Below, piece after piece: positions 1 to 6,053 of a stretch of 9,262 nt of DNA. Location: the NCBI GenBank assembly GCA_018648945.1, contig JABGQJ010000272.1:1-9262 (forward strand). Reading direction: 5' to 3'. The first letter of the stretch is position 1. The number at the start of each line of letters is the position of its first letter. The stretch is from Victivallales bacterium (GTDB taxonomy: Bacteria; Verrucomicrobiota; Lentisphaeria; Oligosphaerales; Lenti-02). The notes under the pieces are model-generated. The model ran no database searches, was not told the DNA's origin, and saw nothing but the letters and a program-made list of their open reading frames with translations. The position numbers and the translations under genes were made by a program.

Positions 1-393
1 AGCTACATGTTCTCGGCCAGCCCGGCCCCGGGCACCATCGCCGCTGTGCGCGAGTCCCTGCGTCTGCTGCGGAGCGAGCCGCAACTGCGCGAGCGGCTCT
101 GGAGGAATGTGCAGTTCATCTACCAGGGCCTGAAGCAGGCGGGCTTCACCCTCTATCCCGACCCCCCGGAGTCAGCGATCCTGACTCTGCTGATTGGCCA
201 TGATGCCGTTGTGCACGGAATGAGTCGCGACCTCTACGAGGGCGGGTTGTTGACCAGCACGGTCGTATATCCCGCCGTGCCGCCGAACGAGGGGAAGATG
301 CGCCTCAGTCTGTCAGCCGCCCACACGGAAGAAGCCTTGTCGCGTGCGCTTGATGTCATCACGGCCGCTGGGCGCCAGCACGGAATCATCTGA
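1..393 (+). CDS. Alpha-oxoamine synthase family PLP enzyme, C-terminal part (serine palmitoyltransferase / KBL / BioF-like)
   Basis: This is the last 130 residues of a fold-type I PLP enzyme. The frame is open to the left edge, so the start and the PLP-binding lysine lie outside the window. The family condenses an amino acid with an acyl thioester, with loss of CO2, in the cytoplasm. Visible hallmarks are FSASPAPGTIAAV, which resembles the FSASLPP segment of serine palmitoyltransferases, and near the C-terminus the family motif MRLSLSAAHTEE, whose Arg belongs to the conserved R-L-S-A-A-H-T block. VVYPAVPPNEGKMRLS resembles the VVPPAVPPG stretch of bacterial Spt. A helical C-terminal domain (SRALDVITAAG) follows. 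The next gene begins 43 bp downstream and encodes an N-acyltransferase-like protein, a pairing that favours sphingoid-base synthesis. 8-amino-7-oxononanoate synthase and 2-amino-3-ketobutyrate CoA ligase remain possible. The family call is strong; the substrate is not determined. Confidence 0.85.
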   Translation, partial: SYMFSASPAPGTIAAVRESLRLLRSEPQLRERLWRNVQFIYQGLKQAGFTLYPDPPESAILTLLIGHDAVVHGMSRDLYEGGLLTSTVVYPAVPPNEGKMRLSLSAAHTEEALSRALDVITAAGRQHGII

Positions 394-436
394 CCGCCTC
401 GATTCTCCCGGGGGGTCCTGACTTGAGAACCCATCG
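394..436 (+). other. Short intergenic gap with a G6 run, no clear signal
   Basis: This 43-bp gap between the alpha-oxoamine synthase and the acyltransferase holds CCCGGGGGG (408-416) and the in-frame TGA at 419-421 that limits the acyltransferase start. A 5-bp inverted repeat TTCTC/GAGAA flanks it but is too weak to call a terminator. The spacing suits co-transcription. Confidence 0.4.
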
Positions 437-1585
437 TTGCAGCTAACCATCCGGACACACGGCGATATCCGCGAGATTCCCGAGGCGTCATGGGATGCTG
501 TGGCGGGGCAGGATCGCCTCATCTGCACGCATCGTTTTCTGCGTGCCGTGCAGGAGTCCCGGGTCAATGACTGTCGGTTCTTCTATCCCGTGCTATGCGC
601 TGGCGAAAAGCCCGTTGCCAATGCATGCATGTACCTTATCACCAGTGAGCTGGACATGTTTGGCGACGGCCTTCTGGGGCGTTGCGTCGGCGCGGTCGCG
701 CGGCGATTCCCGTCGCTGACGCGCTTCCGCTCGTTGGAATGCGGCACGCCGGTTGCCTTGGGCACGACCGTGAGCGTTGCTCCGGGCATTGAGCTTGCCC
801 CAGTGCTCGCCCGGCTCGCGGAGGAAGCCATTCGCTTGGCCGATGAGCACGGCGCGGACGGCGTTCTGTTCCGGGATTTCGTCGACGAGGAGCTTCCCGG
901 CTTCTCGGCGCTTGAGGGGCACGGCTTTCTCCGGGTGCCCAATCTATGCCTGGCTTCGCTGGCCGTGCGTTGGCGGACGGAGGAGGAGTACGTCGCGTCC
1001 CTGCGCCATTCCTATCGCCGGGCGTACCGGCGACGACGTCAGGCCTTGGCGTCGGCGGGCGTGAGCGTTCGCGTGGTCACGGACTTCGCGGCGCTGGCAG
1101 ATCGCTTGGCGGCGCTCTGGCGACAGACCTACGAGCGGGCGAGAGAGTACCGGCGGGAGGTGCTTCCGGCCGATTTCTTCCGCCAGATTTCGGCTGAGCT
1201 TGGCGAGGACTCGGAGGTGCTACTCCTTGAGCGCGAAGGGCGTTGCTTGGCCTTCGCCCTCCTGTTGATCGATGGTCCCCGTTTGGTTTGGCCCTACTGC
1301 GGGCTTGACTATGGGGCGAACGAGGACTACGAACTCTACTTCAACCTGCTCCACGAGATCGTGTCGCGCGGGATCCTCCGCCACGTTCAGGAAATCGACA
1401 TGGGCATCACCACGCTTGACGCCAAGAAGCGACTGGGAGCGACGACTCAGTCGCTGCATATGTACATGCGCCATCGGCAGGCTTGGCTGCGTGGCTTGGC
1501 ACCGCGCCTGTTCCGTTGGCTGACGCCTGGCGACGACACGCCGGACTACCGAGTATTCCGCGGCGCGAATGCGGGAGAACTGTGA
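437..1585 (+). CDS. FemAB-like / GNAT-type N-acyltransferase (Acetyltransf_6 fold), possible bacterial ceramide synthase
   Basis: A 382-residue soluble protein of the peptidoglycan-biosynthesis/FemAB-like GNAT group, whose members transfer acyl or aminoacyl groups to amines. The N-terminal half (about 1-175) begins with an IPEASWDAV segment like the 'I..adWDal' opening of that group. The C-terminal GNAT half (about 180-350) has the basic helix SLRHSYRRAYRRRRQAL at 188-204, the LLLEREGRCLAFALLLIDG strands at 262-280, and the closing DMGITTLDAKKRLGA block at 321-335, typical of the K..lG end of the fold. The TTG at 437 is the only sensible start because an in-frame TGA lies at 419-421; the upstream RBS is weak. 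The stop TGA overlaps the ATG of the following kinase. There is no signal peptide or membrane span. Located next to an alpha-oxoamine synthase, it could N-acylate the product of that enzyme, as GNAT-type bacterial ceramide synthases do. This role is inference; a generic GNAT is the safe call. Confidence 0.75.
   Translation: MQLTIRTHGDIREIPEASWDAVAGQDRLICTHRFLRAVQESRVNDCRFFYPVLCAGEKPVANACMYLITSELDMFGDGLLGRCVGAVARRFPSLTRFRSLECGTPVALGTTVSVAPGIELAPVLARLAEEAIRLADEHGADGVLFRDFVDEELPGFSALEGHGFLRVPNLCLASLAVRWRTEEEYVASLRHSYRRAYRRRRQALASAGVSVRVVTDFAALADRLAALWRQTYERAREYRREVLPADFFRQISAELGEDSEVLLLEREGRCLAFALLLIDGPRLVWPYCGLDYGANEDYELYFNLLHEIVSRGILRHVQEIDMGITTLDAKKRLGATTQSLHMYMRHRQAWLRGLAPRLFRWLTPGDDTPDYRVFRGANAGEL
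1573..1577 (+). promoter_or_regulatory. Ribosome binding site for the V4R-like sensor kinase
   Basis: GGGAG lies 7 nt upstream of the ATG at 1585, inside the end of the acyltransferase gene. It supports starting the kinase at 1585, where the ATG shares its A with the upstream TGA, over more upstream in-frame start codons. The arrangement implies translational coupling. Confidence 0.7.
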
Positions 1586-3204
1586 TGGTGGAACCACGCC
1601 CCGAGGACAGCAAGACCGAGATCAGTTGCCGCGCAGCCAAGGGCATCATCCTGTTCCTGCGCAAGGTACATGGCCTAGAGATGCTGGAGGAGGTGTTCTC
1701 TCGCGCCGCGTTGCCGGTCGACTACGTGAACGATGGCAGCAACTGGCTCAGTTTCGACGCGTTCAATCGGCTGCTGACGGTGCTGGTGGAGGTAACCGGC
1801 GACGAGGAGGCCCCATACAAGGCCGGCACCCAGACGTCGGATCCGAGCACCTTTGGGGCCGTGCGTGTCATGGGACAGCGGTTCCTGAGCATCCATGGCG
1901 TCTACTACATGATGGCCATGCACAGCTATTTCTTCGTGAAGGTCTGCGACTGGAGCATGTTGGCGCGCTCCGCCGGGCACGTCCAGTTGGAGATTCGCTA
2001 CCGCAAGGGGTACGAGCAGACCAAGAACAACTGCGACAACATTCGCGGGCACCTCAGCTCCATCCCCGTCTGGCTCGGGGCCGAACCCGCCACAGTGACC
2101 CACCACGCGTGCATTCTCCGCGGTGGGGAGGTCTGCGTCTACGATGTGCAATGGGTGGAAGAGCCGTCCTACAGGGGCGCTATCCTGGGAGGAGTGGGCG
2201 GAGTCCTGCTCGCCACGTTCGGCCTCATTGCGCCAGCGTCGGTGCGTTCGTCGTCGTGGCTCTGGGGGGGGCTGATACTCTCTCTCGGCCTTGCCGTGGC
2301 GGTGTTGTCCCTGCTTCATGGCCGCCTGCGCTCCTCCCGGCGGCAGCACGCTGAAGAGGCAGACGCTCTGATGAAGGCAACCGAGATGAACGAACAGCTC
2401 AACGCCGGCCTGCAGAGCAAAGTGGAAGCGCGGACGCGAGAACTGCGCGAGACGAACGCCCAACTGAAGCAGGCTTTCGCGGACCTGGAGGCAAGCCGGG
2501 AGAAGGCATTGTCGGCGGAACGGCAGGCAGCGATCGGTGTCTTGGCATCCGGCATGGCACATGATATGAACAGTCCACTGAACGCGATTCGGCTGACGCT
2601 CCAGGCCGTGGCTGCGGACCTTCCCCCCGATGCCCAGCTCCGGTCGATCGTGGCCAGCGCCGAGCGTGCATCTGCAAGATGCAAGCGGCTTGTGGCTGAC
2701 CTCCTGGCATTCTCCCGTGAGCCCTGCATGTCCGCCGACATCAACCTGCACAAAGTGGCGGGGAAATGCCTCAGGATCTTCGATGCGGAGTCCTCGGCCG
2801 AGGTGGAGACGACGCTGTCCGTGGAGGATACGCTGCCGCATCTGCTTCTGGATGAGGCACAGTTGCAGCAGGCGGTCCTGAATCTGATGACGAATGCGTC
2901 CGATGCCATGGACGGGAAGGGGCGGATTGACCTGCTCCTGAAGAGTGGCGAGGGGGAAGTCATCCTCGAGGTCAGAGACAATGGGCCCGGCATGAGCGAA
3001 GAGGTGCAGGGTCGCGTTTTCGAGCCGTTCTTCACCACGAAGACAACGGGTCGCGGGCACGGTCTCGGCCTGCCCATCACCCAGCAGTTGATACATCGCA
3101 ATGGCGGCAGCGTCGAGTTGGAAACGCAGCTCGGGAAGGGAACGACCTTCCGACTTCGGTTCCCCGTTTGCCCCGCAACTTCCAGCACGACGGAAGGTAT
3201 GTGA
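1585..3204 (+). CDS. Membrane-anchored sensor histidine kinase with N-terminal V4R-like domain
   Basis: A 539-residue sensor kinase. Residues 1-195 form a soluble domain resembling the V4R/heme-NO-binding-associated superfamily: it ends in a conserved-looking C150-x-x-x-x-G, then HHAC(176)ILRGGEVC(184), matching the 'C..GdpyC' end of V4R ligand domains. Two hydrophobic segments follow (about 198-216 and 225-245), giving a hairpin with almost no external loop. A long charged coiled coil (about 257-315) leads into HisKA with phospho-acceptor His326 in GMAHDMNSPLNAI. The ATPase core shows the N box LNLMTNASDAM (Asn437), G1 DNGPGM (465-470), F box VFEPFFTTK (478-486) and G2 GRGHGLGL (489-496), all intact. 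With no N-terminal signal, the sensor domain is probably cytoplasmic. It lacks a receiver, and the next gene begins with one 2 nt downstream. The kinase call is certain. The V4R assignment is by pattern only; the ligand (aromatic, lipid or heme-like) is unknown. Confidence 0.9.
   Translation: MVEPRPEDSKTEISCRAAKGIILFLRKVHGLEMLEEVFSRAALPVDYVNDGSNWLSFDAFNRLLTVLVEVTGDEEAPYKAGTQTSDPSTFGAVRVMGQRFLSIHGVYYMMAMHSYFFVKVCDWSMLARSAGHVQLEIRYRKGYEQTKNNCDNIRGHLSSIPVWLGAEPATVTHHACILRGGEVCVYDVQWVEEPSYRGAILGGVGGVLLATFGLIAPASVRSSSWLWGGLILSLGLAVAVLSLLHGRLRSSRRQHAEEADALMKATEMNEQLNAGLQSKVEARTRELRETNAQLKQAFADLEASREKALSAERQAAIGVLASGMAHDMNSPLNAIRLTLQAVAADLPPDAQLRSIVASAERASARCKRLVADLLAFSREPCMSADINLHKVAGKCLRIFDAESSAEVETTLSVEDTLPHLLLDEAQLQQAVLNLMTNASDAMDGKGRIDLLLKSGEGEVILEVRDNGPGMSEEVQGRVFEPFFTTKTTGRGHGLGLPITQQLIHRNGGSVELETQLGKGTTFRLRFPVCPATSSTTEGM
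3192..3197 (+). promoter_or_regulatory. Ribosome binding site for the hybrid kinase
   Basis: GGAAGG lies 9 nt before the ATG at 3207 and within the end of the preceding gene. It favours the ATG at 3207 as start over the in-frame ATG at 3168, which would overlap the upstream kinase by 37 nt and add 13 residues unlike any REC domain. Confidence 0.65.
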
Positions 3205-3206
3205 AC

Positions 3207-5210
3207 ATGGATGATTCCCCGAACGACGAGCAGATCCGTCTCCTTCTCGTTGAGGACGACCGCGAATCCGGCCCCGTAGTGGAGGGGGTGCTCACCCTGC
3301 GGGGGCTGAGCGTGTGCCTGGTGGGAAGCGGCGAGGAGGCCTTGGACGTCCTTGCGCAGGAGCCGTTCGACATCGTCGTCAGCGATGTGCGGCTGGGAAG
3401 CGGCATGAGCGGGGTCGGGTTGCTGCGCGCAGTGCGCGAGGACTATGGGGACTTGCCGGTGATTCTGATCACCGGCTTCGACAGCCTCAACTCGGCCATC
3501 GAGGCGGTGCGTCTCGGGGCGCAAGACTATATCCTGAAGCCCTTCGACGACATCGAGCAACTGCTGCTTCCTGTTGAGAAGGCGGTGCATACCCATCGGC
3601 TGGAGCGGCAGAACCGGCTCCTCCAAAGGGAACTCCGTGAGAGTGAGGCCCGGTTCCGGAACGTGCTGGACAATGCGGTCGATGTGATCTTCCAGATAGA
3701 TGTGCAGAGCGAGGCCTTCGAGTACGTCAGCCCCTCCAGCCAGCAGGTCCTGGGGATGTCGCCGCAGGAGGTCCAGTCGCTTGGGCTGGCCGGTGTGCTC
3801 GAAACGGTATCGGCCGAGGACAGGGAGTTGCTGAAGGACCTTGGCAAGGAGGGTTCGGGCACTCTGGAGATCCGCTTCCGCAGCAGAGCCCATGGCCTGC
3901 GGTGGCTCAGCATCAGTGCGTCCCTGGTCTGCGACGAGGCAGGGCATTCCATCTGCATTGTGGGGACCGCCCGGGATGTGACGGACGTGCGCCGGATGAA
4001 GGAACACGAGCGTGAGTATCGCTTGGCCTTGGGCCGCGCCGAGCGGATGGAGTCGCTGGCCGTGTTGGCTGGCGGGGTGGCGCACGACTTGAACAATATC
4101 CTCATGCCCATCCTGACCCTGCCGGGGGTGATCCTGGACGATATCGAGGCGGCCAACGCGCCGGTTCCCGAGACGCTGGCGGAGGATCTGGACGTGATTG
4201 GTCGCTCCGGCCAGCGCGCGGCTGCAGTGGCCAGGGATCTGCTCAGTCTGAGCCGTTGCCAGTTCGTCGAGCGCACGCCCCTGCCGATCAACGAGATCGT
4301 GGAGAGCGTATTGGCATCTGGCGTCGTTCAGACGCTGGTGAAGGACTATGGCAGTGTACGCGTGGAGCGTGAGATGAGCGCCCGGGAGCCCATGGTCAAC
4401 GGCTCCGAGACCCATCTCTACCAGGCGCTGCTCAACCTTGTGATCAACGCCCTCGAAGCCATGCCGCAGGGCGGCGTTCTGCGTGTCCGGACCGAAATCT
4501 ACCGGGTGGACGAGGCCGTTTCCGCGTACGAACTGATCGACCGCGGGGAATATGTTCGTCTTACCGTGACCGACACGGGGCACGGGATCCCGGCAGATGC
4601 CATCGACCGTGTGTTCGAGCCCTTCCACAGCCGCAAGCAGCGCAGCACACGCAGCGGCAGCGGGCTCGGGCTGGCTGTCGTCTATGGCGTGGTCAAGGGA
4701 CACGAGGGCTACGTGGACCTCGCCTCGGCCGTGGACGAGGGGACGAGTTTCTCGCTCTACTTCCCCGCCTGCCACCAGGCGCAAGCTGTCCCCGAGGCGC
4801 AGGCCGAAGTGGTTGGTGGAAGCGAGAGGGTTCTTCTGGTGGACGATGAGGACCTGCCGCGAGAAATGGCCGTGCGCATGCTCAGGCAGCTTGGCTATCG
4901 GGTGACCATGGCCCGCAGTGGGCACGAAGCGGTCGATATTCTGCGCCAGACATACGACGGGCACGAGAGCTCCCCCTTTGCCCTCGTGTTGCTCGATATG
5001 GTGATGGAGGATGGCTTCGATGGGCTGGACACCTTCTGTGCTCTCACCGAGCTGTGCCCGACTCAGCGTTGCATGCTGATCAGTGGCTTCTCCGATGGCG
5101 ACCGTGTGCGCAGAGCCCAGAAGCTTGGCGCTGGCGGGTTCCTTCAGAAGCCGTTTTCCGTTAGTCAGTTGGCCAGGAAAGTCCGGGCCGAGATCGATGC
5201 GGTCTCCTAG
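3207..5210 (+). CDS. Hybrid histidine kinase, REC-PAS-HisKA-HATPase-REC
   Basis: A 667-residue cytoplasmic protein with no membrane span. REC1 (about 9-125) has acidic residues E16-D17-D18, phospho-acceptor Asp60 in VVSDVRL, Thr89 and Lys111 in LKPF. A PAS domain (about 146-270) begins at SEARFRNVLDNAVDVIFQID and ends with IVGTARDVTD. HisKA has His293 in LAGGVAHDLNNIL. The ATPase domain has the N box NLVINALEAMP (Asn414), G1 DTGHGIP (Asp456), VFEPFHSRK and GSGLGLAVVYG. REC2 (about 542-667) has LLVDDED (Asp546/Asp547), Asp597 in LLDMVMEDG, Ser in LISGFS and Lys in LQKPF. All catalytic positions are intact. REC1 at the N-terminus, immediately after a receiver-less kinase gene, suggests that kinase phosphorylates it and so tunes this protein's own kinase. 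REC2 is the likely internal acceptor. No Hpt or DNA-binding domain is present, so the final output must be encoded elsewhere. The domain assignment is firm; the wiring is inference. Confidence 0.93.
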   Translation: MDDSPNDEQIRLLLVEDDRESGPVVEGVLTLRGLSVCLVGSGEEALDVLAQEPFDIVVSDVRLGSGMSGVGLLRAVREDYGDLPVILITGFDSLNSAIEAVRLGAQDYILKPFDDIEQLLLPVEKAVHTHRLERQNRLLQRELRESEARFRNVLDNAVDVIFQIDVQSEAFEYVSPSSQQVLGMSPQEVQSLGLAGVLETVSAEDRELLKDLGKEGSGTLEIRFRSRAHGLRWLSISASLVCDEAGHSICIVGTARDVTDVRRMKEHEREYRLALGRAERMESLAVLAGGVAHDLNNILMPILTLPGVILDDIEAANAPVPETLAEDLDVIGRSGQRAAAVARDLLSLSRCQFVERTPLPINEIVESVLASGVVQTLVKDYGSVRVEREMSAREPMVNGSETHLYQALLNLVINALEAMPQGGVLRVRTEIYRVDEAVSAYELIDRGEYVRLTVTDTGHGIPADAIDRVFEPFHSRKQRSTRSGSGLGLAVVYGVVKGHEGYVDLASAVDEGTSFSLYFPACHQAQAVPEAQAEVVGGSERVLLVDDEDLPREMAVRMLRQLGYRVTMARSGHEAVDILRQTYDGHESSPFALVLLDMVMEDGFDGLDTFCALTELCPTQRCMLISGFSDGDRVRRAQKLGAGGFLQKPFSVSQLARKVRAEIDAVS

Positions 5211-5229
5211 CGTCCCGCCCTCACAGTTT

Positions 5230-5234
5230 GGGAG
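5230..5234 (+). promoter_or_regulatory. Ribosome binding site deciding a TTG start
   Basis: GGGAG lies 6 nt before the TTG at 5241. The encoded MKTACIYCFSGTGNT is the normal N-terminus of flavodoxin-like EFR1 proteins, so TTG is the real start. This is the second TTG start in the window, after the acyltransferase at 437. Confidence 0.75.
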
Positions 5235-5240
5235 AGTGCG

Positions 5241-6053
5241 TTGAAGACAGCCTGCATCTACTGCTTCTCAGGCACAGGGAATACCCTGCTTGCCACACGG
5301 CGGCTCATGGCCGGGCTGGACGAGCGTGGCGTCGAGACCACTTGCTATGCCCTGACCCCCGACGCGCACGTGCAGCCGGGGACCAGTGGCCTGGGGATCG
5401 CCTTCCCAGTGGCCTGTCAATCCACCTACCCGTTTGTCTGGGACTTCATTGCCCGACTGCCGCCGGGAGACGGGCGGGCGGTGTTCGTCCTGGACACGCT
5501 GCACGCGTTCTCCGGCGGGCTGCTTGCGCCCTTGCGCCACCTGCTGGTGGGGAAGGGGTACGAGCCGTTGGGGGCCATCGAGATCAAGATGCCCTCGAAT
5601 CTGCGGCTGCGTGAGCCGCGGGAAGAGCAGGTTGCGGCGACCACGGAGAAGGCGATGGCCGCGGCGGACTGCTTCGCCGAGCAACTGGCGGAGGGCCGGG
5701 CGGAGTGGCCTCGTGCGGGCATGCTCGAAGGCGTTCTGCACGCTCTCTCGCGGTCGCGGCTGCTCTGGGGCTTCGCGCGCTGGATGATGGGTCTTCGGCA
5801 TGACCCCGGACACTGTAGCGACTGCGGCTTCTGCCAGAGCATCTGCCCCCTGCATGCGATCGATCCGGAAGGCACGCCCGTTCTGGACCGCAAGGCCTGC
5901 CAGCTCTGCATGCGCTGCTACTCCTACTGCCCAGTCGGCTCGATCCGTTCCCGTCTGCCGTGGCAGACGTATCGGGCGGTCAAGGTCGGTGAATTGCTGG
6001 CCCTGCAGAGTTCCCCCGGCACCCAGGAAAGCGAGACAGGGAGTCCGTCATGA
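5241..6053 (+). CDS. EFR1-type protein: flavodoxin-like domain fused to a 2x[4Fe-4S] ferredoxin
   Basis: A 270-residue putative electron-transfer protein. The N-terminal part is flavodoxin-like, with the FMN-phosphate loop FSGTGNT at residues 9-15 and a second conserved stretch at GLGIAFPVACQSTYPFVWDF. Residues about 188-240 carry two bacterial ferredoxin motifs: C192-x2-C195-x2-C198-x3-C202-P and C220-x2-C223-x2-C226-x3-C230-P. All eight cysteines are intact, predicting two [4Fe-4S] clusters. There is no signal or membrane segment, so it is cytoplasmic. This architecture is called the EFR1 family ferredoxin and is common in anaerobes; its partners are mostly unknown. It starts 30 bp after the hybrid kinase and ends overlapping the fucosidase ATG by 4 nt, so the two are probably translated together. 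A short hydrophilic tail (SSPGTQESETGSPS) follows the ferredoxin domain. The family call is confident; the redox partner is not known. Confidence 0.9.
   Translation: MKTACIYCFSGTGNTLLATRRLMAGLDERGVETTCYALTPDAHVQPGTSGLGIAFPVACQSTYPFVWDFIARLPPGDGRAVFVLDTLHAFSGGLLAPLRHLLVGKGYEPLGAIEIKMPSNLRLREPREEQVAATTEKAMAAADCFAEQLAEGRAEWPRAGMLEGVLHALSRSRLLWGFARWMMGLRHDPGHCSDCGFCQSICPLHAIDPEGTPVLDRKACQLCMRCYSYCPVGSIRSRLPWQTYRAVKVGELLALQSSPGTQESETGSPS
6038..6043 (+). promoter_or_regulatory. Ribosome binding site for the fucosidase
   Basis: AGGGAG lies 6 nt before the ATG at 6050, inside the preceding gene, whose TGA (6051-6053) overlaps that ATG as ATGA. It supports the start and translational coupling. Confidence 0.7.

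Noticed and set aside
401..432. Terminator in the gap between the first two genes
   Set aside because: Only a 5-bp TTCTC/GAGAA pairing with a 17-nt loop and no T-tract; the neighbours look co-transcribed.
1483..1584. N-terminal extension of the sensor kinase to the ATG at 1483
   Set aside because: It would overlap the acyltransferase by 103 nt and add 34 residues unlike the domain start; GGGAG at 1573-1577 supports the ATG at 1585.
2316..4964. An 882-codon open frame on the - strand across both kinase genes
   Set aside because: It is antisense to two proteins with complete catalytic motifs in both. Its translation is rich in His, Gln, Arg and Ser with no domain pattern. It is the usual GC-rich antisense shadow, long because third-position G/C suppresses stops.
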